Shown here one piece after another: positions 18,029 through 26,629 of a stretch of 64,000 nt of DNA. Source of the DNA: Litorivita pollutaquae. GTDB lineage: Bacteria > Pseudomonadota > Alphaproteobacteria > Rhodobacterales > Rhodobacteraceae. The translations under genes and the position numbers were made by a program. Each line of letters begins with the position of its first letter. Positions within the stretch are counted from its first letter, which is position 1. Under the pieces are notes generated by a model. That model was not told where the DNA came from, searched no databases, and saw only the letters and a program-made list of their open reading frames with translations. The stretch covers positions 372,001 to 436,000 of the forward strand of contig NZ_KZ826482.1 of NCBI RefSeq assembly GCF_003205515.1, written 5' to 3'.

Positions 18029-19423
18029 CTATTTTGTTATGATCTCCGGTCCCATGATCATGTTGGGCAGATAGGTCGAGATCGACGGAATATAGGTCAC
18101 CATGATCAAAAACACGAAGAGCACGGCAAGGAAGGGCAAAGCCGCCCGCACCACCGCCATCATCGGCATTCCGGCCACGCCCGAGGTGACAAAAAGATTA
18201 AGCCCCACCGGCGGTGTGATCATCCCGATTTCCATATTCACCACCATGATGATGCCCAAATGGATCGGATCAATCCCCAATTGGATCGCAATGGGGAAAA
18301 CCAATGGCGCGACAATCACCAACAGGCCCGATGGCTCCATAAACTGCCCGCCAATGAGCAAGATGATATTGACCACAATCAGGAACATCACCGGGCCAAA
18401 TCCTGCAGACAACATCGCGTTGGCGACATGTTGAGGCACTTGTTCGTCGGTCAGTACATGTTTGAGAATCAAAGCATTGGCGATCACGAACATCAACGTG
18501 ACGGTCAATTTACCCGCCTCAAACAGCGTGTTGCGCGTGTCTTTATGCCCCCATGCGGTCAACAGCGCGGCCGGCTTGGACAACAGCGAGATTTTGCGCG
18601 CCCCGTCCTTGGCCGATAATGGCCCCATGTCGCGGTAGACAAAGCTGGCAATGAGAAACGCATAGACGGCTGCAACCGCCGCCGCTTCGGTTGGGGTAAA
18701 GATCGCATTGGTCACGCCGGGGATGCCGTAGATGCCGACCATGATAATCACGATCAACCCAAGGCCCCATGCCGCATCCTTGAACGATGCGCCGATTTCG
18801 CCCCAACCGGCCCATTCGCCTTTAGGCATATTCTTGATCCGCGCCATGACGTAGATGGCGATCATCAACATGCCACCCGCCATCAACCCCGGAATCACAC
18901 CGGCAAGGAACATCCGCCCGACGGAAACTTCGACCGCAGCGGCATAGACCACCATTACGATGCTGGGCGGGATCAAAATTCCCAATGTGCCGGCGTTACA
19001 AATCACGCCTGCGGCGAATTCTTTGGTATAGCCCGCCTGCCGCATCGCCGCGATAACGATAGATCCAATCGCCACAACCGTCGCGGGCGACGAGCCCGAC
19101 AGCGCCGCAAAAAGCATACAGGCAAACACCCCCGCAATCGCCAAACCGCCACGCAAATGGCCCACGCAAGCAATGGAAAACCGGATGATCCGTTGCGCCA
19201 CGCCGCCCGTCGACATGAAAGACGACGCCAGAATAAAGAACGGAATCGCAAGCAAGGTCGCGTGCCCCTCAAAGGCCGCAAACAAGGTCTGCGCGATCGA
19301 GGCCAGCGAGCTGTCGGAAAAGATCAACAAGAACAGGATCGAGGAGGTGCCAAGGCTGACCGCGATCGGCACGCCAACAAGCATCAACCCGACGATCATC
19401 ACGAAGAGAAGAAACACCTCCAT
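18029..19423 (-). CDS. dctM: TRAP transporter large permease subunit
   Basis: Inner membrane protein of 464 residues with about 12 hydrophobic helices, the ion-coupled transport subunit of a C4-dicarboxylate-type TRAP system. Family features include the N-terminal FVMIVGLMLVGVPIAVSLG, ALSGSSPATVVAIGSI, AGVICNAGTLGILIPPSIVM and the C-terminal MEIGMITPPVGLNLFV segment. Its ATG overlaps the dctQ stop by one base (TGATG), so translation is coupled. Confidence 0.96.
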   Translation of the reverse strand: MEVFLLFVMIVGLMLVGVPIAVSLGTSSILFLLIFSDSSLASIAQTLFAAFEGHATLLAIPFFILASSFMSTGGVAQRIIRFSIACVGHLRGGLAIAGVFACMLFAALSGSSPATVVAIGSIVIAAMRQAGYTKEFAAGVICNAGTLGILIPPSIVMVVYAAAVEVSVGRMFLAGVIPGLMAGGMLMIAIYVMARIKNMPKGEWAGWGEIGASFKDAAWGLGLIVIIMVGIYGIPGVTNAIFTPTEAAAVAAVYAFLIASFVYRDMGPLSAKDGARKISLLSKPAALLTAWGHKDTRNTLFEAGKLTVTLMFVIANALILKHVLTDEQVPQHVANAMLSAGFGPVMFLIVVNIILLIGGQFMEPSGLLVIVAPLVFPIAIQLGIDPIHLGIIMVVNMEIGMITPPVGLNLFVTSGVAGMPMMAVVRAALPFLAVLFVFLIMVTYIPSISTYLPNMIMGPEIITK

Positions 19424-20133
19424 CAGTTAAACTCCCCGCGCTGCTCGCGTATTTCCTGAATTTCGTCCTCGACCTCATGGCTCGCGACCAAGCGGTCCAC
19501 CTTGCCCAACCACACCAGGCGCGCCGCCTGTGCAAACCGGAAGAGCAGCAACGCCATCGACAAGGGCAAAACAAAATACGGCACCAAACGCGGCAATTTC
19601 TCGTAGGGTTCGCCTTCGTTGAACACATCCGCCAACCAAGCCAATGCGCCCGGATTTGGCACGCTGTCGGCCGAATACCATCCTTTGGCGAGGAACCGGT
19701 CCTCAAACCCCAAGGGGAACCAACGGCCTTCGGTGGCGGGCAGGTTGGCGAAATTCGCCCAATAATCCCATGCGCCTTTCAACAGCAAAAACGAATAGAT
19801 CAGGCACACCGCAACCGCAAAAATCGCAAGGCCCCGGCGCACCGGCGCACCAAAAAGATCGATAATCGCATCAACACCCAGATGCGCATTTTTCTTCACC
19901 GCATAGGAGGCGCCCAAAAGCCCCAGCCATGCGAACATGAACACCGTCAATTCGCCGCCCCAAAGCCCGATATTTTCAAGCTTGAGCCATTCGACGAAGG
20001 CCGGCGGATCATTGGAAAACAATTTGCGCACGATGACATTGATAAAGGTAACCATGGTCATCAGCCCCATGAGAACCGCAATAAGCGTCTCCTCGAGCCG
20101 GTCCATGAGGCTTTCACTCGGATGCGGCTGCAT
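19423..20133 (-). CDS. dctQ: TRAP transporter small permease subunit
   Basis: Four-helix membrane protein of about 236 residues that pairs with DctM. Visible helices include TLIAVLMGLMTMVTFINVIVR, LTVFMFAWLGLLGASYAV and LAIFAVAVCLIYSFLLLKG; the family signature VKKNAHLGVDAI follows the second helix. The ATG at 20133 has GGGGGAGGGACGCG before it, which decides the start against an in-frame upstream codon. The stretch after helix three is longer than in minimal DctQ proteins. Confidence 0.93.
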   Translation of the reverse strand: MQPHPSESLMDRLEETLIAVLMGLMTMVTFINVIVRKLFSNDPPAFVEWLKLENIGLWGGELTVFMFAWLGLLGASYAVKKNAHLGVDAIIDLFGAPVRRGLAIFAVAVCLIYSFLLLKGAWDYWANFANLPATEGRWFPLGFEDRFLAKGWYSADSVPNPGALAWLADVFNEGEPYEKLPRLVPYFVLPLSMALLLFRFAQAARLVWLGKVDRLVASHEVEDEIQEIREQRGEFN

Positions 20134-20171
20134 CGCGTCCCTCCCCCTATTGCGTGAGTGTTTTGGCGTTT

Positions 20172-20202
20172 CAAAAAGGCGGACCAATCTATGCGGCCCG
20201 CC
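20172..20202 (-). terminator. Terminator-like hairpin between dctP and dctQ
   Basis: Minus-strand arms GGCGGGCC and GGTCCGCC (8 pairs including one G-U, 9-base loop) are followed by TTTTTG. Its place after dctP and before dctQM suggests partial termination that lets the binding protein be made in excess over the permease. Confidence 0.6.
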
Positions 20203-20304
20203 TCCGTGAACATTCAAACCTGTGGCATCTCCCTGCCGGCGCCGCGCGCATCAATACGTCCGAGCAAACGGGCCGATTGCGCCACGTGACAGGGAAGAAC
20301 CGGC

Positions 20305-21306
20305 CTAGTGCGTGGCGTTGATGGCCTGCGCCGCGTCGATCATGTCCTGACCAACGTCACCGGCGAATTTCGCCCAAACCGGCATCATCACATCCACCCA
20401 AGCCTGACGCTGTTCGGGGGTCAATTCGCGGATCACACCGCCCGCATCCAAAATCGCCTGACGCGCTTGTTGGTTGACGGCAAAGCTTTCCTTGTTGCGG
20501 GTTTCGGTGACCTCTTTGACGATGGTCATGAATTGGTCGCGCACGTCCGCATCAAGATTTTCCAGCCATTCCACATTGGTCACAACCAGATAATCAATCA
20601 CCCCGTGGTTGGTTTCGGTGGTGCCATCTTGCACCTCGAAAAACTTCTTGCCGTAGATGTTCGACCATGTGTTTTCCTGGCCGTCGACAACCCCCTGCTG
20701 CAATCCGCCATAGACTTCGGAAAAGGCCATTTTTTGCGGGCTGCCGCCAATGGCTTCCATTTGTGCGACCAGAACATCTGAGGATTGCACGCGGAATTTC
20801 AAACCATTGGCATCGCTCGGTTCAATCAGCGGTTTATTGGCCGACATTTGCTTCATGCCATTGTGCCAAAACGCCAACCCCTGCAATCCGCGCCGCTGCA
20901 TCGAATCGAGCATCGCCTGACCGTTGTCGGAATTTTGGAAATCATCGACCGCGTCGATGTTTTTGAACATGAAGGGCAAATCAAACAGGCGGAATTGCTT
21001 GGTGAATTGCTCGAATTTCGACAGGCTCGGCGCGGCCAATTGCACATCGCCCTGCAACATGGCCTCAAGCACTTTATTGTCATCATAAAGCGTCGAGTTG
21101 GGGAAGACCTCCATACAGGCCTTGCCGTTCATCTCGTCATTGACGCGCTGCTCCAACAACGATGCGGCGATGCCTTTGGGGTGTTTGTCGGTGTTGGTGA
21201 CATGGCTGAACTTGATGACGATTTCGCCCGCATCACATGCGGCACTTGCCGCACCGGCGGTAAAGCTCAGAGCCACGGCGGTGGCGGCTGCGGTGATGAA
21301 TTTCAT
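20305..21306 (-). CDS. dctP: TRAP transporter substrate-binding protein, C4-dicarboxylate type
   Basis: Periplasmic solute receptor of 333 residues with a clear signal peptide (MKFITAAATAVALSFTAGAASA). The mature part begins with IVIKFSHVTNTDKHPKG, typical of DctP. The carboxylate-binding arginine is in GLKFRVQSSDV, followed by AFSEVYGGLQQGVVDGQENTW. Succinate, fumarate or malate is the likely ligand given the DctBD-type regulators upstream. A strong GGAGGAGACCTCAC precedes the ATG. Confidence 0.95.
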   Translation of the reverse strand: MKFITAAATAVALSFTAGAASAACDAGEIVIKFSHVTNTDKHPKGIAASLLEQRVNDEMNGKACMEVFPNSTLYDDNKVLEAMLQGDVQLAAPSLSKFEQFTKQFRLFDLPFMFKNIDAVDDFQNSDNGQAMLDSMQRRGLQGLAFWHNGMKQMSANKPLIEPSDANGLKFRVQSSDVLVAQMEAIGGSPQKMAFSEVYGGLQQGVVDGQENTWSNIYGKKFFEVQDGTTETNHGVIDYLVVTNVEWLENLDADVRDQFMTIVKEVTETRNKESFAVNQQARQAILDAGGVIRELTPEQRQAWVDVMMPVWAKFAGDVGQDMIDAAQAINATH

Positions 21307-21502
21307 GTGAGGTCTCCTCCCTCTAAGTCAAACTGTGATCATCGCGGTGCGCATCGGCCCCGCAGGATGGGCGCAGAATTGGCCTTTCCGGCACGCGGCT
21401 CAAGAGTTTGTGAGATCCGCGTGATTGCACCCCATCTTTTATATACAAATCAATCACTTGAATGGCATTGCAAACGTGAAGTTCCATGCTGCGCCGCCGC
21501 GC

Positions 21503-21520
21503 TGTGCGAAAACCCGCACA
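21503..21520. promoter_or_regulatory. 18-bp palindrome upstream of dctP, site 1
   Basis: TGTGCGAAAACCCGCACA has 6-bp inverted arms around a 6-base centre. An identical copy starts exactly 33 bases further upstream of dctP. It is a plausible binding site for the adjacent response regulator DctD. Confidence 0.65.
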
Positions 21521-21535
21521 GTGGCGCGCCGGATC

Positions 21536-21553
21536 TGTGCGAAAACCCGCACA
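21536..21553. promoter_or_regulatory. 18-bp palindrome upstream of dctP, site 2
   Basis: A second, identical TGTGCGAAAACCCGCACA, 16 bases after the dctD stop codon in transcription order. The 33-base spacing places both sites on about the same face of the helix, as expected for cooperative binding of two dimers. Confidence 0.65.
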
Positions 21554-21569
21554 AAGTGTTAACATCCCG

Positions 21570-22802
21570 CTAACGATAGTCTTCGGGTCTAATCCCGTAG
21601 CGCGCCAATTTGTCGTAGAAGGTCTTGCGCGGCAATCTCAACTCCTTCGCCGCCACACTGGCGCGCCCCTCGGCCCGCCGGAGCGCCGCCACCAATAGCG
21701 AGCTTTCGACCTGTGCCATTTGCTGCGTAAGGCCCATCTCCCCCGTCTCATGCTGCGCCATCCCGCGTCCGACCCCCAAAACGAATCGCATCGCTTCGCT
21801 CATCAAGGCCCGCGCATTGCCCGGCCAATCACGGGCCATCAATCCAGCGACCACCTCCGGCGTAATTTCTGGCGCGGCCAACCCGGCCTGCTCTGCGGCC
21901 TGGGCGACATATTGGCGGAACATCTCCGCGATATCTTCGGGACGCTCAGCCAAGGAAGGAATGCGCACGCGCGTGACATCAAGGCGGTAAAACAAATCGG
22001 CGCTGATCTGCCCTGCGGCCACATCATCGGCCAAATCGCGTGTGGTGCCCGCCATAACCCGCACGGTCGCGCTGCCTTCCATCACGTCAAGCAACAAGAA
22101 CTGTGCCTCACGGGGCAATGCGCCGATCTCGTCCAGATAGAGGCTACCGCCCTCTGCCGCCTCATAGGCCGCGATCAAATCCGCGCGGGTCACCCCCGCC
22201 GCCCCGCGTTTGACAAAGGGGGCCTTGGCCTGCGCCGACATCAAATGGATCACCTCGGCGACTTTGGAGGTCCCCGATCCGGGCGCGCCGGTGATCAACA
22301 CTTCGGCCCGCGTCTGTGCCACCTGCCGCACCATATCGCGCAATTTTTCCGAGCTTTCGGAGGTGCCAAACAACATCCGCGCCGCCGGATCACCGGTTTG
22401 CAATTGCGCCTTCAACCGCCGGTTTTCCAAAACCAAAGCACGGGTTTTGAGCGCCCGCTCCACCTCGGCCAACAGATCCGCAGGGCTACAGGGTTTTTCC
22501 AAGAACCCGAAGGCACCCTGCCCCATCGCCCGCACCGCCATCGGAATATCACCCTCTCCCGTGAGTAAGATCACCGGCAATTCGGCATCAACCTCTTGGG
22601 TATGGCCGAGCAAATGAAACCCGTCGCGCCCCGGCATGCGAATATCGGACAAGATGACGCCGTCGAACTCCGGGCGAATATGGTCCTTGGCCTCGATGAA
22701 ACTGCCGGCGACCTGCGGAAGCAAATCGCCCAATTCCAATGTCTGCCGCAGCGCCTCGCGCACCGCAACATCATCATCCACACATAAAACCCGCCGCGTC
22801 AT
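21570..22802 (-). CDS. dctD: DctD-type response regulator with degenerate AAA+ domain
   Basis: NtrC-class regulator of 410 residues. The receiver domain (1-120) is intact, with CVDDDVAVREAL, phospho-acceptor Asp in ILSDIRMPGRDG, and lysine in GFLEKPCSP. The central AAA+ domain is unusual: Walker A reads GAPGSGTSK, with threonine where the nucleotide-binding lysine belongs, and the ELFGH...GAFTGA segment that contacts sigma-54 is missing, since PFVKRGAAGVTRADLIAAYE runs straight into Walker B (GGSLYLDEIG). The C-terminal Fis-type HTH (VAAKELRLPRKTFYDKLARYG) is intact. Its ATG overlaps the dctB stop (ATGA). It may bind DNA without acting as a sigma-54 activator. Confidence 0.92.
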   Translation of the reverse strand: MTRRVLCVDDDVAVREALRQTLELGDLLPQVAGSFIEAKDHIRPEFDGVILSDIRMPGRDGFHLLGHTQEVDAELPVILLTGEGDIPMAVRAMGQGAFGFLEKPCSPADLLAEVERALKTRALVLENRRLKAQLQTGDPAARMLFGTSESSEKLRDMVRQVAQTRAEVLITGAPGSGTSKVAEVIHLMSAQAKAPFVKRGAAGVTRADLIAAYEAAEGGSLYLDEIGALPREAQFLLLDVMEGSATVRVMAGTTRDLADDVAAGQISADLFYRLDVTRVRIPSLAERPEDIAEMFRQYVAQAAEQAGLAAPEITPEVVAGLMARDWPGNARALMSEAMRFVLGVGRGMAQHETGEMGLTQQMAQVESSLLVAALRRAEGRASVAAKELRLPRKTFYDKLARYGIRPEDYR

Positions 22803-24736
22803 GCCGTTGCTTTTGCCTCGTTCCAGCGTTCCAATTCGACGGTGAACACCGCCCCGCCGTCCGGCGCATTGGCCCCGCGAATGACGCCGCCAAAGCTTTG
22901 CACCAAACCATATGAAATAGACAGGCCCAGCCCCATACCGTCTTCTCCTGCCGCGCCTGCGGCAACGGCCTTGGTCGAATAGAACGGCTCGAAGATCTTT
23001 TCGCTGTCTTTGATCCCCGGCCCCGTGTCGCGCAAAATAACGCTAAGCCGTCGGCCCTCTTCGAGGGTGATGCGGATCCGGCCGCCACCCTGCCCCGACA
23101 TCGCATCTGCGGCGTTGGTGATCAAATTGACAAACACCTGTACAAGGCGCACCTCGCCGCCCCAAACATAGACCGGCGCGCCGCCTTCCCAATCACAAAT
23201 AATACCGTCGCGCTCGCGCCGCGCCTCGGTCATTTCAACAGCTGTATCAATCACTTGAACAAGGTTCACCTTGCCCATCGGTTCGCTTTCGTTGCGGGCA
23301 AATGCCCGCAGGTTCTTGATGATCCGCGCCGCCCGGGCCGCCAATGACGATATCCGCCCGAGGTTCTCACCCGCGACATCCGCCTTGCCCTTTTTCAAGA
23401 ACAGCGCGCCATTGTCGGCAAACTGTTGAATCGCCATGAGAGGCTGGTTCAGCTCATGGCTGATCCCTGCCGACATCTGCCCCAACGCCGACAATTTTTC
23501 CGCCTGCACCAATTCGGCCTGTGCCTGCTTCAATGCCGCCTCCGCCGCGACGCGCTCGGCCACCTCGCGGCGCAGGGCCGCATTACTATTGGACAATTCA
23601 CGGGTGCGGCGCGCCACACGGCGTTCCAATTGCGCATTGGCCCGCGCCAGAACCCGCCGCCGCGCCAAAATCGGCACCATCATCGCCGCAAAAGCCACGC
23701 AAAGCGCCAAAAACACGCCGGTTTGAAGCCCCGCAATCCGCCGCGCAGGGCCAACGTCGATCAAGGCCACCCCGCGCATCCCGATCACCGGTAGGTCACG
23801 CATCAAGGCCATCGCGCGGGTTGGCAAATACGGGCCCCAATCAAGCCTGAGCAAATCATAAGCGCCGCTCTGCCAACGCCGCGCCGGGGCGCCAAGCGCC
23901 GGTGCCCCATCGGGCGGGATCAGCACGCGGGCCGCATCCGCGCGCGAAAACAGCAATTCGCGGCGGTTGGAGATAAACACCTCACCGGCCTCATCCAGGA
24001 AATAGACCGCCGGATTGCCGCCGATCCAATCCCATTCCATCATGTCGATATTCACCACAACGATCAACGCGCCCACCACGGATCCGGACTTGGAAAATTG
24101 CGGCGCGGCGTAAAAATAGGCGCGCTGCGGACGTGGCTCACTTGCCCCGGCGCGGGCGTTATCGCCGCCCAAAAGATCGGGCATATCCAAGGCGCCGCGC
24201 CCGTAAACCCCATGCCCCGTGCCAAGCGCCCCCTGCATCGCGCGGGTAAAATATCCGGCGCGGCGTAGATCCAACTCCCCCGCCTCGCCCCCCCGCGTGG
24301 CCCGCGCCAAAATCTGCCCCGATGTGTCGGCAAAGGCGATGTCCAGCGCCGCAGTTTTATCCGCCGCCGCCGTCAGCAACGCCCGCGCGGCGGCCTGCGC
24401 TTTTTCCTGCGCGCCCTGCTGCTGTGCCTCTACGCGGCCTGACCCTTCGTCTTGCGCTCCGCCTTCGGTCAGGGCCGACAACACCGGATGATCCGCCATC
24501 AACACTGCAAGCTCCTGATACCGCTTGAGCTGCGCGGTGATCCGGTCCGAGGCCAATGACAAATCTGCTTGGCCCTGTTGGGCCAGTCCCGCCAAAGCCT
24601 GCCGCTCGGAGGTGCGCCAGATCGCCATCGCCACCAGACACACCAACAACAGCGCCCCCATAGCGACCCAGACCCGCGCGCCTGTGCCAGCCTCCGCGCG
24701 GGCACTGCGCCGCTGCTGTGTCAAAACCTCATCCAT
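22799..24736 (-). CDS. dctB: DctB-type sensor histidine kinase
   Basis: Membrane sensor for C4-dicarboxylates. It has two membrane helices (about residues 25-42 and near residue 345) flanking a periplasmic PDC/PAS-like domain with the features YFTRAMQGALGTGHGVYGRG and AYFYAAPQFSKSGSVVGALIVVVN. A coiled-coil linker (RRTRELSNSNAALRREVAE) leads to the kinase: H box ALGQMSAGISHELNQPL, N box VFVNLITNAADAM, G boxes RDTGPGIKDSEKIFEPF and GMGLGLSISYGLV. I chose ATG 24736, which leaves 59 bases to the divergent P450 gene; an in-frame ATG at 24793 would leave only two. Confidence 0.93.
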   Translation of the reverse strand: MDEVLTQQRRSARAEAGTGARVWVAMGALLLVCLVAMAIWRTSERQALAGLAQQGQADLSLASDRITAQLKRYQELAVLMADHPVLSALTEGGAQDEGSGRVEAQQQGAQEKAQAAARALLTAAADKTAALDIAFADTSGQILARATRGGEAGELDLRRAGYFTRAMQGALGTGHGVYGRGALDMPDLLGGDNARAGASEPRPQRAYFYAAPQFSKSGSVVGALIVVVNIDMMEWDWIGGNPAVYFLDEAGEVFISNRRELLFSRADAARVLIPPDGAPALGAPARRWQSGAYDLLRLDWGPYLPTRAMALMRDLPVIGMRGVALIDVGPARRIAGLQTGVFLALCVAFAAMMVPILARRRVLARANAQLERRVARRTRELSNSNAALRREVAERVAAEAALKQAQAELVQAEKLSALGQMSAGISHELNQPLMAIQQFADNGALFLKKGKADVAGENLGRISSLAARAARIIKNLRAFARNESEPMGKVNLVQVIDTAVEMTEARRERDGIICDWEGGAPVYVWGGEVRLVQVFVNLITNAADAMSGQGGGRIRITLEEGRRLSVILRDTGPGIKDSEKIFEPFYSTKAVAAGAAGEDGMGLGLSISYGLVQSFGGVIRGANAPDGGAVFTVELERWNEAKATA

Positions 24737-24795
24737 CGCGGACACGCTATCGCATGGTCCCTTGCCTTGACCAGAAGGGCGGGCGAAAAACATCT

Positions 24796-25986
24796 ATGAT
24801 CCATTTGAGCCAATCCCCGACCGCCCCCGATTTTGTCCAAGACCCCTATGCGTTCTACACCCGCGCCCGTGCGGCGGAACGCGGTGGGGGCCTGCCGTTT
24901 TGGGACGATTATGCCATGGCGGCGGCCTTTACCCATGCCTCGGTGCAGGGCATTTTGCGCGACCGCCGGTTTGGCCGCACCCCGCCCGAAGGATCTGCGC
25001 CGGTGATCCCGCCCGCCCTCGCACCATTTTATGACATTGAAGCCCATTCAATGCTTGAATTGGAACCGCCGCGCCACACGCGGTTGCGCGCACAAGTGCT
25101 GCGCGCCTTTACCTCGCGCCGGATCAACGCCATGGCGGGCGAGGTCGAAACGCTGTGCCATACTTTGATCGACGGTTTTCCGGTCGGCGACTTCGATCTC
25201 TTGCCCGCCTATGCCACGCCGATCCCCGTGATCATCATCGCGCGGCTGTTGGGCGTGCCCGAGCGCGACGCGGACCGTCTTTTGCTCTGGTCCAATGCCA
25301 TGGTGCAAATGTATATCGCCGGTCGCTCGCCGACAATGGAGGCCGAAGCCGTCGCCGCCTCTTGCGCGTTTTCCGCTTATCTGTCGGACTATATCGACGT
25401 GCGGCGCAATGATCCGCGCGATGACCTGATCACGGCGTTGATCGCCGCCGAAGACGCGGGCGAAAAGCTCAGCCGCGCCGAGTTGATCTCGACCTGTATT
25501 TTGCTGCTCAACGCCGGACATGAAGCGACGGTGCATGGGCTGGGCAATGCGGTGTCTTGCCTATTGGTGCATGGCGACGCACCTGCCCAATGCAGCAGCA
25601 AAACCGCCGCCCGCAGCGTCGAAGAGGTGCTGCGCTATGATCCACCTTTGCACAAATTCACCCGCTATGCCTATGAGGATATGGAGGTTTTCGGGCATCG
25701 GTTTTCACGTGGCGACGAGGTCGCATTGATCTTGGGCAGCGCCGGGCGCGACGAAGAAATATGGCAAGAGGCCGATCAATTCCGCCCCGGCCGCACGCCA
25801 CAAACGCACAGCGCCTTTGGCGGCGGATTACATTTTTGCCTCGGCGCACCGCTGGCGCGATTGGAGATGCAGATTGCGCTGCGGGTTTTGTTTGAACGCT
25901 GCCCCGATCTGTCCCTCACCGCGCCGCCGCTTTACCGAAGCACCTATCATTTTCACGGGTTGGATCAATTGCGCGTCCAACTGTGA
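24796..25986 (+). CDS. Cytochrome P450
   Basis: Soluble bacterial P450 of 396 residues. The haem-thiolate cysteine is in AFGGGLHFCLGAPLARLEM; the I-helix oxygen-activation motif reads NAGHEATVHGLGN, and the K-helix ExxR is EEVLR. Overall it looks like the CYP107/CYP109-type class that uses separate ferredoxin and reductase. No redox partner or pathway gene is adjacent; it lies divergent from dctB and its stop abuts the stop of the Lrp gene. Substrate unknown. Confidence 0.93.
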   Translation: MIHLSQSPTAPDFVQDPYAFYTRARAAERGGGLPFWDDYAMAAAFTHASVQGILRDRRFGRTPPEGSAPVIPPALAPFYDIEAHSMLELEPPRHTRLRAQVLRAFTSRRINAMAGEVETLCHTLIDGFPVGDFDLLPAYATPIPVIIIARLLGVPERDADRLLLWSNAMVQMYIAGRSPTMEAEAVAASCAFSAYLSDYIDVRRNDPRDDLITALIAAEDAGEKLSRAELISTCILLLNAGHEATVHGLGNAVSCLLVHGDAPAQCSSKTAARSVEEVLRYDPPLHKFTRYAYEDMEVFGHRFSRGDEVALILGSAGRDEEIWQEADQFRPGRTPQTHSAFGGGLHFCLGAPLARLEMQIALRVLFERCPDLSLTAPPLYRSTYHFHGLDQLRVQL

Positions 25987-26451
25987 TCACAGCGGCAGCA
26001 TCGTCGTGGATTTTATCTCCTCCATCGACAAAAGCGCCGTCACATTATGCACCTTTACCTCGGAAATCAGCGCTTGGTAGAAGGCATCATAGGCGCGCGC
26101 ATTTTTCACCCGCACCTTCAAAATGTAATCGATATCGCCTGCCAACCGATGCGCTTCTTGCACTTCGGGCCGCTCTTTTAGCGCCTTCAAAAACGCCGCT
26201 TGCCAATCGGCTTCATGTTCGGATGTGCGGATCAACACAAAGAAACACGCCTCAAAGCCAAGCGCCTCTGCGTCCAATAAAAACGTCTGCTGGCCGATGA
26301 TCCCTGCATCGCGCATTTTGCGAATCCGGTTCCATACCGGCGTCTTGCTTGACCCCACCTGACGGGCGATTTCATCCAAAGACTGCCCTGCGTCGCGCTG
26401 CAACTGCGAAAGGATTTTCCGGTCTGTGTCGTCTAGGCGGACTGTCATCAC
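25987..26451 (-). CDS. Lrp/AsnC family transcriptional regulator
   Basis: A 154-residue regulator with an N-terminal winged HTH (LDDTDRKILSQLQRDAGQSL, VGSSKTPVWNRIRKM) and a C-terminal RAM/AsnC ligand-binding domain with the signature EVQEAHRLAGDIDYILKVRV. It is transcribed away from the DUF2849-cysIH cluster and probably controls it, as such divergent pairs usually do; by context the effector may be a sulfur amino acid. This is inference. Confidence 0.9.
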   Translation of the reverse strand: MMTVRLDDTDRKILSQLQRDAGQSLDEIARQVGSSKTPVWNRIRKMRDAGIIGQQTFLLDAEALGFEACFFVLIRTSEHEADWQAAFLKALKERPEVQEAHRLAGDIDYILKVRVKNARAYDAFYQALISEVKVHNVTALLSMEEIKSTTMLPL

Positions 26452-26541
26452 GCTTTTCCTTTGATCCGTGGAACTTGGCCTGCGCGCCTACGCGCTGCCG
26501 GAACCATGTTCTTAATTCTTCGCCCATCTGGCGCCAAGGTG

Positions 26542-26552
26542 GGAATATTTCC
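26542..26552. promoter_or_regulatory. Palindrome overlapping a putative -10 upstream of the sulfite reductase cluster
   Basis: GGAATATTTCC, a perfect palindrome with 4-bp arms, directly precedes TATATT in the 178-base region between the Lrp/AsnC gene and the DUF2849 gene. It is a candidate operator for the adjacent regulator. Confidence 0.45.
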
Positions 26553-26629
26553 TATATTGCAGCAAAGGTCAAACACGCCGGTGTGTGATCCGTCAATCCG
26601 AATTGCCCAGCCAGAACAGGAGGCCCGCC

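Noticed and set aside
21440-21500. Possible sigma-54 promoter before dctP (TGGAAC ... TTGCA)
   Set aside because: The GG to GC distance is 12 bases, not 10, and the adjacent DctD lacks GAFTGA.
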